Counted from the first letter of the stretch, positions 26,795-35,911 are shown. The stretch: DNA of 57,755 nucleotides from an uncultured Eubacterium sp. (GCA_910584345.1 CAJTZX010000024.1:1-57755), one strand, 5' to 3'. The notes: generated by a model from the sequence alone, not told the origin. Numbers and translations are program-made.

Positions 26795-28945
26795 ATGATG
26801 AGAGCATTATATTCGTCGGTAGCAGGTCTAAAGACCCACCAGACGAAAATGGACGTAATTGGTAACAATATTGCAAACGTAAACACAGTTGGATTTAAAT
26901 CCTCACGTACAACGTTCAGTACCATGATGTACCAGACAACATCTTTTGCATCCGGTGCAAACGCACAGACGGGCAAGGGTGGTGTAAACGCAAAACAGAT
27001 TGGTCTTGGTACTACTTTCGCATCTACCGGGATTGATATCGATACAGGCGGCGCATCAGAATCTACCGGAAAGGCTTTTGACTTGAAGCTGTCGGATAAA
27101 AACTCCACCAGTTTTTACATCGTAAATACCGGAACTGAAAATGTATTTACAAGAGCAGGAGCTTTCTATGTGGATGGCGCTGGTAATCTTTGTATGGAAT
27201 CTACCGGATATATGGTTATGGGCTGGCAGGTAGATGAAAATGGAAATATCCGTAAAGATACGGTTTCTCCGTTAAAGATTATGTCGAACGACAATCAGAC
27301 GTCCAATCCAGAATATACGACACAAGGTGTTTGCTCCGGTATTTTGGATGACAACAGTACTAATGTAAACTCAGATGAAGGTTACGCAATGAACCTGAAA
27401 ATCTATGATAATCTGGGTTATGCATATACGGCAAGATTTGCTGCACAAAAGACAGGAGACAAAGGGGAATATACAATCAACCTGACCGATATTTTGGACA
27501 GCAACGGAAAGTCTATTCTGACAGCCGACGGAAAAGCAGGACTTGGCGATCTGTGGGGCGGCGGACAAGGCAGCGGCGTTTATATTACAGATAATTATAA
27601 AGTGGCAAGCGGTATGGGAAATACGATGACAAAGCTTGCAAACGATATCGTAAGAGCACAGGCTACTAACGGGATACCTTATAATTTTACATCTGAATAT
27701 TTAAATGAATTGTTCGCACCGAATAAGGCGGATGCATTGGAAGCGGGACTTCGGGTAGAAGCTCAGGTTACATATGATACGACAAATAGTACGTATACAT
27801 TTAAAGAGTGGAAGATTTATGAAAGTAACGGCGCTGAATATACGGGAACATTGCCGACATGGATGCAGACCTCTACGGTAAGCCCGTCAAAAGCACATAC
27901 GGTAAAAGCAGATTTGGAAGATGAATATGCGAAAGGTAATCTGAAAGAAGTCAAAGATTCGCAGGGTAATACTTTTTATGTTCTGGATTCTGCCAAAGCC
28001 AGAGAATTATATGAAGAATATACAAAAAATGCAGACGATCCTGCAAATCCAACAGTTCAGAATTATGTTTCAGGCGATTTGTGGGTTGCGGTTGACGCCA
28101 ACGGCAATGTAACTGGTATTCAGGCGCCGGAAGGAACTGCAACAACCAGTCCGCTTGCAGCCTGGGCTACGTCTTTGTACGGTGGAAATTATAATGATAC
28201 GCTTGAAAAACATTTAGGAGACGGATATCTTGTACTAAATACTGCAGATGTAAATAATGCAGGCATTTTTACAACAGATCTTCCAAAAGATGCGGAAGTC
28301 CGCTATAAATTCGGTGAAAACGGAGCATGGTCTTATGAAATTACAACTCCGGGAACAGATGGTTATAAAGCGCAGTTTTCAACAGCAGACGGTTCGCTGA
28401 CATACATTGGTTCCGAAGGGAAAACTACACAGACGCTACGTTTATCCAATTTTATGGATGAAGGCAATCCATTTTCTGATATTGAGATTGATTTTTCCAC
28501 GTTGAAAAATCTTTCCAACGGTGCATCATCTACGGCAGCGATGTCAAACGGGAACAGCGCCGGTGAAGGAGAAGGCAAGCGTGTCGGTTCCCTGATCGGG
28601 CTTTCGGTAGATCAAAGCGGTAAAATCTACGGATCCTACAGCAACGGCAATACGGCATTGCTCGGACAGATTGCGGTAGCCAGATTTGCAAATGCTTCCG
28701 GTCTGGAAAGTATTGGCGAAAACTGTTATCGTACAACGATGAACTCTGGTGAGTTTGACGGCATTGGTGTGGAGATGGATTCCGATGGTTCAACCATCGA
28801 CAGCGGTACATTGGAAATGTCCAACGTAGATCTTGCAACTGAATTTACACAGATGATTACGACACAGCGTGGTTATCAGGCGAATTCCAGAGTGATTTCT
28901 ACCTCTGATGGTATTCTGGAAGAACTTGTAAATCTTAAGAGATAA
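26795..28945 (+). CDS. flgE: Flagellar hook protein FlgE (long form)
   Basis: 716 residues, far longer than B. subtilis FlgE (about 260) and longer than enterobacterial FlgE (about 400). N-terminal MMRALYSSVAGLKTHQTKMD and VIGNNIANVNTVGFKSSR, and C-terminal MSNVDLATEFTQMITTQRGYQAN with SRVISTSDGILEELVNLKR, are the classic axial ends. The extra length lies in the middle surface-exposed domains (about 150-560). FlgE polymerises into the universal joint. TTAGGAGGTC precedes two in-frame ATGs at 26795 and 26798. Stem-loops flank the gene on both sides. Confidence 0.96.
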   Translation: MMRALYSSVAGLKTHQTKMDVIGNNIANVNTVGFKSSRTTFSTMMYQTTSFASGANAQTGKGGVNAKQIGLGTTFASTGIDIDTGGASESTGKAFDLKLSDKNSTSFYIVNTGTENVFTRAGAFYVDGAGNLCMESTGYMVMGWQVDENGNIRKDTVSPLKIMSNDNQTSNPEYTTQGVCSGILDDNSTNVNSDEGYAMNLKIYDNLGYAYTARFAAQKTGDKGEYTINLTDILDSNGKSILTADGKAGLGDLWGGGQGSGVYITDNYKVASGMGNTMTKLANDIVRAQATNGIPYNFTSEYLNELFAPNKADALEAGLRVEAQVTYDTTNSTYTFKEWKIYESNGAEYTGTLPTWMQTSTVSPSKAHTVKADLEDEYAKGNLKEVKDSQGNTFYVLDSAKARELYEEYTKNADDPANPTVQNYVSGDLWVAVDANGNVTGIQAPEGTATTSPLAAWATSLYGGNYNDTLEKHLGDGYLVLNTADVNNAGIFTTDLPKDAEVRYKFGENGAWSYEITTPGTDGYKAQFSTADGSLTYIGSEGKTTQTLRLSNFMDEGNPFSDIEIDFSTLKNLSNGASSTAAMSNGNSAGEGEGKRVGSLIGLSVDQSGKIYGSYSNGNTALLGQIAVARFANASGLESIGENCYRTTMNSGEFDGIGVEMDSDGSTIDSGTLEMSNVDLATEFTQMITTQRGYQANSRVISTSDGILEELVNLKR

Positions 28946-28990
28946 TAGGATCTAACAGTTTGAATCAATAAAAACAGGAATGGCAGATAA

Positions 28991-29110
28991 CGGCTGGCAG
29001 CCGGTTTTATCAAAAGCCGGCCAGAAACCAGCCGCTGTATCCTGCGGAACGGTTTTTCGATGAGAAGGCAAAAGACTACCCGGCAGAACTGCTCCGCAGG
29101 ATACAGCGGC
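28991..29110. other. Tandem large stem-loops between flgE and flbD
   Basis: First hairpin: CGGCTGG (28991-28997) with CCAGCCG (29028-29034), enclosing an inner 9-bp stem 29000-29008 with 29013-29021. Second hairpin: an 18-bp perfect stem, 29031-29048 (GCCGCTGTATCCTGCGGA) with 29093-29110, loop 44 bases. The two outer arms share 29031-29034, so they compete slightly. No U-tract follows (CCTAAAAAGGAG), and the last base is about 8 before the flbD ribosome site. Confidence 0.75.
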
Positions 29111-29129
29111 CCTAAAAAGGAGACCCATA

Positions 29130-29348
29130 ATGATAGAGGTAACAAGACTCAACGATACAAAACTGTTAATTAATTGCGATCAGATCGAATTTGTAGAAGA
29201 AACTCCGGATACCGTTATTTCATTTTTATCCGGCAAAAAAATTATTGTAAAAGAAAGTAGACAAGAGATACAAAATCTAGTAATATTATATAGAAGAAAA
29301 ATATTAAATGATTGTCTAATATTCCAGAATCGGGCAGAGGAAGTCTAG
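29130..29348 (+). CDS. flbD: FlbD/SwrD family flagellar protein
   Basis: 72 residues, starting MIEVTRLNDTKLLINCDQIE and continuing with TPDTVISFLSGKKIIVKES, the FlbD pattern. The B. subtilis homologue SwrD raises flagellar torque and supports swarming. It is followed directly by motA and motB here, which fits a stator-linked role. AAAAAGGAG precedes the ATG. Confidence 0.9.
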   Translation: MIEVTRLNDTKLLINCDQIEFVEETPDTVISFLSGKKIIVKESRQEIQNLVILYRRKILNDCLIFQNRAEEV

Positions 29349-29400
29349 CCATACATAGGAGTGTTATACAAGAGAAAAATTTATTGGCAGGTGAAAAAAA

Positions 29401-30219
29401 TTGGATATAGCAACTTTGTTTGGACTGGTAATTGGTATCCTTATGATGATCTTTGGTATGACGTTTAATACGGATCTCGGGACATTCCAATTTAACGTCA
29501 TTACAGAATCATTTATTGATATCCCATCAGTACTTATTACACTCGGCGGTTCTCTTTGCGGCGTTATCGGCTGTAATAAACTGCCGGATACCATCAATTC
29601 ATTTAAGGCATTTGCGCTGACGTTTAAGCAGCCGAAAGCAGATGCCGCGGAAGCAATCCGAAATATTATCAGTATGTCGAATATCGCCAGAAAAGAAGGT
29701 CTGCTTGCACTGGAAGAAGCAGCCAACGGTGTGGAAGATGAGTTTTTGAAAAAAGGAATTATGCTCGTTGTCGACGGTACGGATCCCGAATTAGTAAGAG
29801 GTATCTTAGAGACAGACTTAACTTGTATCGAAACGCGTCACAAGACAGTCATTGCCTTTTATGAAAAATGGGGGGCGTTAGGGCCTGCCTGGGGTATGAT
29901 TGGTACGTTGATCGGTTTGATTAAGATGTTAAAAGACTTAAGTGATCCTTCCTCCATCGGACCAAATATGGCGGTCGCATTGCTGACAACTTTCTATGGT
30001 TCCGTAATTGCGAACTGGTTATGTGATCCGACTGCATCCAAGCTAAAGGTAAACAACGATCTGGAAATGATGGTTAAGGAAATTACAGTGGAAGGTTTGT
30101 TATCCATACAGGCAGGTGAAAACCCGCGTGTTATTGAAGAAAAATTAAAATCATTCCTGGCTCCGTCAGCACGTGAAGAACTAAGCGGCGGAGGCCCGGG
30201 CGGCGGAGGCGGTGAATAA
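29401..30219 (+). CDS. motA: Flagellar stator protein MotA
   Basis: 272 residues from a TTG at 29401 set by GGCAGGTG at 29387-29393. Four membrane helices are expected: near 3-23 (IATLFGLVIGILMMIFGMTF), 35-52, 155-175 (WGMIGTLIGLIKML) and 190-210. The cytoplasmic loop carries charged residues for FliG contact. The C-terminus ends in an unusual glycine-rich tail (GGGPGGGGG). MotA and MotB form the proton-driven stator; placement inside the fla/che operon differs from B. subtilis, where motAB is separate. Confidence 0.94.
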   Translation: MDIATLFGLVIGILMMIFGMTFNTDLGTFQFNVITESFIDIPSVLITLGGSLCGVIGCNKLPDTINSFKAFALTFKQPKADAAEAIRNIISMSNIARKEGLLALEEAANGVEDEFLKKGIMLVVDGTDPELVRGILETDLTCIETRHKTVIAFYEKWGALGPAWGMIGTLIGLIKMLKDLSDPSSIGPNMAVALLTTFYGSVIANWLCDPTASKLKVNNDLEMMVKEITVEGLLSIQAGENPRVIEEKLKSFLAPSAREELSGGGPGGGGGE

Positions 30220-30221
30220 GA

Positions 30222-31193
30222 ATGGCGAAACAAAAACAGGAAGAACCACCAAAAGGCTCGCCGGCATGGATGGCTACGTTTAGTGATCTGATGAATCTGC
30301 TGTTGTGCTTCTTTGTACTTTTGTTTTCGATGTCTTCGGTGGACGAGGAAAAGTTTGAAGCTTTGATTGCATCCTTACAGAGTCAGTACAGTATTTTGAA
30401 GGGCGGCGGTTCTTCTGTCGGTGATGGGAAAATGGTTTCGGCTGGTATTAACCAGATGCAGAAATACGATGTGTATTTTAATCCGAAAAATACATCTTCT
30501 GGAGACGGAAAGTCGGATGCTGAGAAAAAAGATATTTTACATACGCTGGCAGATGATGATGGTGCAAACCATAATCCATCCGAAGGGTATGCGACTTCAG
30601 AGGGACAGAAAGAAGGGCTTGAGGCAGAGCGTGACCAAAGCGCAGAAATGGTGGCGGGCGCGCAGGACTCTGACCTGACTGAAGCGGCGGCAAAAGATCT
30701 GATTGAAGAAGCAGAGATAAAAGAGTCTGAACAGATGGCAGACAAAGTAGATCGTATGCTGAAAAAATATGGGATTCAGGATATGGTACAAGTAGATTTT
30801 AATGGACAATATGTGGCGATGACATTAAATGGTGCAATTTTATTTGCTTCCGGTTCTTCAGATCTGGCGGAGGACGCAAAGCCTTTAATCGATAAAATAG
30901 GAAAGATATTGCAAAAATTCAACAGCCACACGATTGAGATTGAAGGACATACAGATAATGTTCCGGTTCACAATGCAAGATTTGCAGATAATAATGTACT
31001 TTCTATGTACCGGGCGTTATCCGTGGCGGATTATTTGCGTGCATCCACGCATTTGAACCCGGCAAATATCAAGTCTTCCGGACGCGGAGATTATATACCG
31101 GTTGCGGACAACGGGACGCCCGAAGGGCGTGCGCAGAACCGCAGGGTTGAGATCAAAGTATTTAATTCGTATAATTCGGATCATATTGAATAA
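30222..31193 (+). CDS. motB: Flagellar stator protein MotB
   Basis: 323 residues. N-terminal PKGSPAWMATFSDLMNLLL contains the channel Asp (D22) at the start of the single membrane helix. A long acidic linker (about 95-165) leads to the C-terminal OmpA-like peptidoglycan-binding domain with IEIEGHTDNVPV and SSGRGDYIPVADN, and GRAQNRRVEIK. Anchors the stator to the wall. The gene starts two bases after the motA stop, so the two are coupled. Confidence 0.95.
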   Translation: MAKQKQEEPPKGSPAWMATFSDLMNLLLCFFVLLFSMSSVDEEKFEALIASLQSQYSILKGGGSSVGDGKMVSAGINQMQKYDVYFNPKNTSSGDGKSDAEKKDILHTLADDDGANHNPSEGYATSEGQKEGLEAERDQSAEMVAGAQDSDLTEAAAKDLIEEAEIKESEQMADKVDRMLKKYGIQDMVQVDFNGQYVAMTLNGAILFASGSSDLAEDAKPLIDKIGKILQKFNSHTIEIEGHTDNVPVHNARFADNNVLSMYRALSVADYLRASTHLNPANIKSSGRGDYIPVADNGTPEGRAQNRRVEIKVFNSYNSDHIE

Positions 31194-31202
31194 AGGTAAA
31201 GG

Positions 31203-31739
31203 ATGGGAGAACAGATGAAAAAGAATTTAATGTCTGTATTGATTATGGCACTTGTATTTGTGAATGTGGTGCTTTCTGCGGTAATTATGATAACGCTTGT
31301 ACCGACTGCGAAACAGTCTAACAAACTGATTACGGAAGTATGTACGGCAATCAAGCTGGAGCTTGAAAGCGGCAAGGTATATAATGCGAATACCATTCCG
31401 GTTGAACAAACGGATGTGGTTGTAATATCCGGTGATGATGTTCAAACATTTACTTTAAAAAGAGGAGCGGATAATGAAGACCATTATGTAGTCACAAAAG
31501 TATCTGCGGTATTAAATAAGCTGGATACAGATTATGAAACAAAGAAAGAGCTGATTGCAGGGCGCGAGTCTTTGCTGCAGGAAATTGCGATTAATACGTT
31601 TCTGAAATATACATATGATGAAATTCGTACGGATGAAGGGCAGGAAGAGATTCGCAGTGATATATTAGAACAAATACAAGAACTTTTTGATTCTGATTTT
31701 ATTGTTGCAATTAACTTATCAGAGACAAATTATCAGTAA
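31203..31739 (+). CDS. fliL: Flagellar basal body-associated protein FliL
   Basis: 178 residues. A single N-terminal membrane helix (MSVLIMALVFVNVVLSAVIM) is followed by an extracytoplasmic domain ending NTFLKYTYDEIRTDEGQEE and ILEQIQELFDSDFIVAINLS, fitting FliL, a stator-ring-associated protein. Two starts are possible: ATG 31203 and ATG 31215 (MKKNLMSVL), the latter with GGGAG five bases upstream. The family is divergent, so location between motB and fliM supports the call. Confidence 0.87.
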   Translation: MGEQMKKNLMSVLIMALVFVNVVLSAVIMITLVPTAKQSNKLITEVCTAIKLELESGKVYNANTIPVEQTDVVVISGDDVQTFTLKRGADNEDHYVVTKVSAVLNKLDTDYETKKELIAGRESLLQEIAINTFLKYTYDEIRTDEGQEEIRSDILEQIQELFDSDFIVAINLSETNYQ

Positions 31740-31779
31740 GCAATGATTAGAATAAAACAAATGACAGGTGGTGAGATTC

Positions 31780-32757
31780 ATGGCTGATGTTTTGTCTCAA
31801 AGCGAGATAGACAATCTACTAAAGGCACTCAGCAACGGCGAGGTCGATGTAGATGAAATGAAAGATGTTGAAGAAAAACCAGTCAAGAATTATGATTTTG
31901 CAAGACCTTCGAAATTTTCAAAAGAGCATCTTCGTACGCTGGAAATTATTTTTGAACATTACGGACGTCTTCTGTCTACCAATCTGCCCGTGTATTTAAG
32001 AAAAAACATACAGGTAGAGGTAGTCAATTCGGAAGCGGTAACGTATTCAGAATTTGCAAATTCGCTTTCGAATCCAATGCTCCTTGGGGTAATTAATTTT
32101 TCACCGTTAAAAGGAAATATTCTGCTGGAAATGGCGACGAATATCGGCTATGCTATGGTGGACAGAATGTTGGGAGGGCTTGGAGAACCTTTGGCAAAGG
32201 CAAGAGAGTTTTCAGAGATCGAGCTTTTGATTATAGAAAGGTTGCTGACGGTCTGTGTCAATCTGCTGCGGGAGCCATGGAAAAATGTTGTGGAATTAAG
32301 TCCTCGTTTAGAGCGTATTGAGACCAATTCACAGTTTGCACAGATTATATCACCAAGTGAGATGATTGCGATTGTGACTATCAATATTAAGATTGGGGAA
32401 GTAGAAGGACTTATGAATGTTTGTCTTCCTTATATAACACTGGATTTAGTCATGGATAAGCTGAATACGAAGTTCTGGTATTCGAGCCAACAGGAGAAAG
32501 AAGAGATTTCCTATAGTAATATGGTAGAAAATCTGTTAGAAAAAGCGCCGATACCTGTCAAAGCGGTTTTGGGCAACAGTTCTTTTTCCATTAGTGATTT
32601 TACAGGGTTGCGGGTAGGCGATATTATCCGGCTGGATACAAAAGTGGAAGATGAGCTAAGCATTTACGTCGGAAGCATGAGAAAGTTTACGGCATTGCCT
32701 GGTGTATCGGGTGATAATTATGCAGTCAGAGTAACGTCAATTATAAGAGAGGAATAG
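31780..32757 (+). CDS. fliM: Flagellar motor switch protein FliM
   Basis: 325 residues. ATG at 31780 was chosen over in-frame GTGs upstream because GGTGGTGA lies just before it and MADVLSQSEIDNLL is the CheY-P-binding FliM N-terminus. The middle CheC-like domain is followed by a C-terminal SpoA domain (PIPVKAVLGNSSFSISDF, LRVGDIIRLDTKVEDEL). FliM sits in the C ring and receives phosphorylated CheY. Confidence 0.96.
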   Translation: MADVLSQSEIDNLLKALSNGEVDVDEMKDVEEKPVKNYDFARPSKFSKEHLRTLEIIFEHYGRLLSTNLPVYLRKNIQVEVVNSEAVTYSEFANSLSNPMLLGVINFSPLKGNILLEMATNIGYAMVDRMLGGLGEPLAKAREFSEIELLIIERLLTVCVNLLREPWKNVVELSPRLERIETNSQFAQIISPSEMIAIVTINIKIGEVEGLMNVCLPYITLDLVMDKLNTKFWYSSQQEKEEISYSNMVENLLEKAPIPVKAVLGNSSFSISDFTGLRVGDIIRLDTKVEDELSIYVGSMRKFTALPGVSGDNYAVRVTSIIREE

Positions 32758-32765
32758 AGTAGATT

Positions 32766-33935
32766 ATGGATGGAGTATTGTCACAGGAAGAGATCACAGC
32801 ACTTCTTCAAAATGGCGGTGATGTACCAGGCGCTGGAACAGCTGCTTCGGGAGGAGAACAGATCTCTGCTGATGAATGTGATACGATTGGTGAGATTGCA
32901 AATATCAGTATGGGTACAGCGGCAACAACATTGTTTTCGCTCGTAAATCATAAGGTAGACATATCCACCCCAGTCGTATCAATGGCAAAATGGGATGATA
33001 TTGTAAGTCAGTATGAAAGGCCATGTGTATTTATTCGGATTGCCTATACGGTAGGTCTTGACGGCAGCAATCTTTTAGTATTAAAAGAGCAGGATGTGAA
33101 AGTCATCACGGATTTGATGATGGGCGGAGATGGAACCAATACGGAGGTCGAGCTTGGAGAGCTTCATTTAAGTGCGATTAGTGAAGCGATGAATCAGATG
33201 ATGGGTTCCGCTGCGACATCACTTTCTTCTATGCTGGACAAGACAATAGATATCAGTCCACCAGAAGCAAATTTGATTGATTTGACAGACAGCCTGGATG
33301 AAAAAGAAATTGATGAATTTTTAACCGGAGATTTTATTAAGATTTCGTTTAAAATGGAAATCGGAGATCTTGTAGATAGTACGATTATGCAATTATATCC
33401 AATTTCATTTGCGAAAGAAATGTGTGAGAGTATCAAATCGAATATGTCAAAAGATTTAGAAGAGGCTACTCCAGCGCAGCCACAGCCGGCACAACCGCAG
33501 CAGCCAATGCAGGGTCAGCCAATGCCGATGATGCAGCAGCCGATGCAGGGCCAGCCAATGATGCAGCAGCCGATGATGCAGGGTCAGCCAATGCCGATGA
33601 TGCAGCAGCCAATGTACCAGCAGCCGATGATGCAGCCGGTGAATGTACAGCAGGCACAGTTTCAGAGCTTTTCTGGAGATTTTAATTCGGAGATTTTCCA
33701 AAAAGAAAATATTGATTTGATTATGGACGTACCGTTGGAGGTTACTGTAGAACTGGGGCGTACAACGAAGTCCATTCAGGAAATCTTGGATTTTGCACCT
33801 GGTACGATTATTGAATTGGATAAGATTGCAGGCGAGCCAATTGACATTCTTGTAAATGGAAAATATGTTGCAAAAGGCGAGGTTGTAGTCATTGAGGAAA
33901 GTTTTGGTGTAAGGATTACAGAAATTATAAAATAA
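32766..33935 (+). CDS. fliY: Flagellar motor switch phosphatase FliY
   Basis: 389 residues. The N-terminus MDGVLSQEEITALLQ repeats the FliM CheY-binding motif. A CheC-like phosphatase domain follows with two active-site helices (DTIGEIANISMGTAAT and SAISEAMNQMMGSAAT, each with the E-x-x-N pair). Next is a linker of about 60 residues made of Met/Gln/Pro/Gly repeats (QGQPM, MMQQPM), and the C-terminal FliN/SpoA domain with PLEVTVELGRTTKSIQEIL. FliY both builds the C ring and removes phosphate from CheY-P at the motor. Confidence 0.95.
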   Translation: MDGVLSQEEITALLQNGGDVPGAGTAASGGEQISADECDTIGEIANISMGTAATTLFSLVNHKVDISTPVVSMAKWDDIVSQYERPCVFIRIAYTVGLDGSNLLVLKEQDVKVITDLMMGGDGTNTEVELGELHLSAISEAMNQMMGSAATSLSSMLDKTIDISPPEANLIDLTDSLDEKEIDEFLTGDFIKISFKMEIGDLVDSTIMQLYPISFAKEMCESIKSNMSKDLEEATPAQPQPAQPQQPMQGQPMPMMQQPMQGQPMMQQPMMQGQPMPMMQQPMYQQPMMQPVNVQQAQFQSFSGDFNSEIFQKENIDLIMDVPLEVTVELGRTTKSIQEILDFAPGTIIELDKIAGEPIDILVNGKYVAKGEVVVIEESFGVRITEIIK

Positions 33936-33965
33936 TTGCTAATACTTATTGTTTTATGTTATAAT
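33936..33965 (+). promoter_or_regulatory. Possible internal promoter before cheY
   Basis: TTGCTA (33936-33941), 18-base spacer, TATAAT (33960-33965), in the 95-base gap between fliY and cheY. A small hairpin ATCTCT-GCAA-AGAGAT (33975-33990) with a GNRA-type loop follows. It could give cheY and downstream export genes an operon-independent supply. Confidence 0.5.
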
Positions 33966-34030
33966 AAAAAAAGAATCTCTGCAAAGAGATAAAACAATCA
34001 TATTAGAAAAATAAGGGAGAACGTATAATT

Positions 34031-34393
34031 ATGGCAAAGAAAGTTTTAATTTGTGATGACGCAGCATTTATGAGAATGATGATTAAGGACATTTTATCCA
34101 AGAATGGCTATGAAATTGCCGGCGAAGCTGAAAATGGTGTGAAGGCTGTTGAAAAATATAATGAAACGAAGCCTGATCTCGTATTGATGGACATTACCAT
34201 GCCGGAAATGGATGGTATCCAGGCATTGAAAGCAATTAAAGAGTTAGATGCGGGTGCGTGTGTGATTATGTGTTCTGCTATGGGACAGCAGGCAATGGTT
34301 ATTGAAGCGATTCAGTCCGGTGCAAAGGATTTTATTGTAAAACCATTCCAGGCAGAGCGTGTATTGGAAGCTGTAAAAAAAGTAGTTGGTTAA
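34031..34393 (+). CDS. cheY: Chemotaxis response regulator CheY
   Basis: 120-residue single receiver domain. Acidic pocket D9 and D10, phosphorylation site D54 (LVLMDITMPEMDG), S82 and K104 (FIVKPF). Phosphorylated by CheA, it binds FliM/FliY and changes motor direction; dephosphorylated by FliY and CheC here. It lies between fliY and fliO, as in B. subtilis, and may have its own promoter. Confidence 0.97.
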   Translation: MAKKVLICDDAAFMRMMIKDILSKNGYEIAGEAENGVKAVEKYNETKPDLVLMDITMPEMDGIQALKAIKELDAGACVIMCSAMGQQAMVIEAIQSGAKDFIVKPFQAERVLEAVKKVVG

Positions 34394-34394
34394 G

Positions 34395-34778
34395 ATGCTA
34401 ATGACAGCTTCGACTGTCTCCATGCTTCGCAATCTGGGACAGTTGATCTGGGTTTTGGTGTTGTTTGTTCTTGTATTGCTGCTTACTTTGCTGACAACAC
34501 GCTGGATTGCAAAGTATCAGCAGGGACAACTGCATAACCAGAATCTTAAGATTATTGAGACGTTAAAAGTATCACCAAATGGATACATACAGATTATCAG
34601 AGCAGGAGATGTATACCTTGTCATCTCGGTAAGTAAGGATCATATTGAAAAGCTGGCAGAAATTACTCCAGATCAGCTTGCAGCCGATACTGTAGATACG
34701 ACAGGGCAGAAGATAGACATGGTTGAAAGTTTCCATGACATTCTTGACAAAGTAAAACATCATCTTCCAAAAAAATAA
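34395..34778 (+). CDS. fliO: Flagellar biosynthesis protein FliO
   Basis: 127 residues from ATG 34395, immediately after the cheY stop; a TTG at 34386 overlapping cheY is the alternative, and neither has a strong ribosome site. One N-terminal membrane helix (LIWVLVLFVLVLLLTLL) is followed by a small soluble domain with IIETLKVSPNGYIQIIRAGD and a basic C-terminus. FliO (FliZ in Bacillus) helps assemble FliP into the export gate. The family is variable; context and topology make the call. Confidence 0.85.
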   Translation: MLMTASTVSMLRNLGQLIWVLVLFVLVLLLTLLTTRWIAKYQQGQLHNQNLKIIETLKVSPNGYIQIIRAGDVYLVISVSKDHIEKLAEITPDQLAADTVDTTGQKIDMVESFHDILDKVKHHLPKK

Positions 34779-34792
34779 GGCAGATTGTAAGA

Positions 34793-35623
34793 ATGAGTAC
34801 AGGAAAGAAAATATATTGCATGGCGTCATTTATGCTGGCCATAGTGGCGCTTACCATTTGTCTGGTGTTTTGTGCTCGCGGGCAGGTATATGCATCATCA
34901 AGAGACAATATTGATAATTTTGATTCCGCAGTAACTGCGGAAGAACCAACACCAGATTATAACGATGGCCTTTGGATTAGCTGGCCAAATGAAGAAGGCG
35001 GCATATCGGCTCCAATTCGGATGCTGATTGTTATCACTGTTTTATCTTTGGCTCCGTCTATACTGATTATGTTGACCTCGTATACCCGAATTATAGTTGT
35101 GCTTCATTTTGTAAGAACAGCATTGGGTACACAATCAACTCCGCCCAATCAGGTTATGACTGGATTAGCGCTTTTTTTAACTGCTTTTATTATGGCACCT
35201 ACATTTTCAGAGGTTAACGAACAGGCGTTAAAGCCTTTGGACAGAGGTGAGATTACGCTTGAGACGGCGTTGGAACGGGCAGAAGAACCATTTCGCGCGT
35301 TTATGTATCCAAAGACACAGGAAACGGATGTCAATATGTTTTGTGAAATAGCGGATATTACGTATGAAACAGTTGAAGATATTCCATTGACTGTGCTGAT
35401 CCCTAGCTTTATTATTAGTGAATTGCGTCGGGCATTTATTATCGGATTCATCATTTATATTCCATTTATCGTAATTGATATGGTTGTATCGTCCGTATTA
35501 ATGTCAATGGGTATGATGATGCTGCCGCCAACGACAATTTCTATGCCGTTTAAAATATTATTGTTTGTATTGGCAGACGGCTGGAATCTGGTTATTAAAA
35601 ATCTGTTTATAACATTTTCATAG
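34793..35623 (+). CDS. fliP: Flagellar export gate protein FliP
   Basis: 276 residues. A cleavable signal-like N-terminus (residues 1-34, hydrophobic core FMLAIVALTICLVFCA) is followed by LTSYTRIIVVLHFVRTALGT and SMGMMMLPPTTISMPFKILL, the strongest FliP signatures. FliP pentamers form the core of the type III export pore with FliQ and FliR. Followed by fliQ and fliR in the universal order. Confidence 0.96.
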   Translation: MSTGKKIYCMASFMLAIVALTICLVFCARGQVYASSRDNIDNFDSAVTAEEPTPDYNDGLWISWPNEEGGISAPIRMLIVITVLSLAPSILIMLTSYTRIIVVLHFVRTALGTQSTPPNQVMTGLALFLTAFIMAPTFSEVNEQALKPLDRGEITLETALERAEEPFRAFMYPKTQETDVNMFCEIADITYETVEDIPLTVLIPSFIISELRRAFIIGFIIYIPFIVIDMVVSSVLMSMGMMMLPPTTISMPFKILLFVLADGWNLVIKNLFITFS

Positions 35624-35641
35624 TGTAAGGAGGACGGATCT

Positions 35642-35911
35642 ATGCTTACTGAAGGGCAGGTTATGGATATTTCCAGAGAAGCCATTTATACGATTATACT
35701 GACAGCGGCGCCGCTGCTGCTTACATCGCTTGTAGTTGGTCTGATTATCAGTATTTTTCAGACAGTAACGTCTATTCAGGAACAGACGCTAACATTTGTT
35801 CCAAAAGTTTTGGCTGTATTTGCAGTTATGCTTTTGGTGGGAGCATGGATGCTCAACAATATGTCTAGTTTTATGGTTCAGTTATGGTCTGATTTTAGCT
35901 TGTATGTATAA
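35642..35911 (+). CDS. fliQ: Flagellar export gate protein FliQ
   Basis: 89 residues with two membrane helices; begins MLTEGQVMDISREAIYTI and contains LIISIFQTVTSIQEQTLTF, the family signature. Four FliQ subunits wrap the FliP/FliR pore. TAAGGAGGACG provides a strong ribosome site. Confidence 0.96.
   Translation: MLTEGQVMDISREAIYTIILTAAPLLLTSLVVGLIISIFQTVTSIQEQTLTFVPKVLAVFAVMLLVGAWMLNNMSSFMVQLWSDFSLYV

Noticed and set aside
28946..29129. Rho-independent terminator ending the operon after flgE
   Set aside because: The stems are strong, but no T-run follows and flbD-motA-motB continue at once on the same strand, so complete termination is unlikely.
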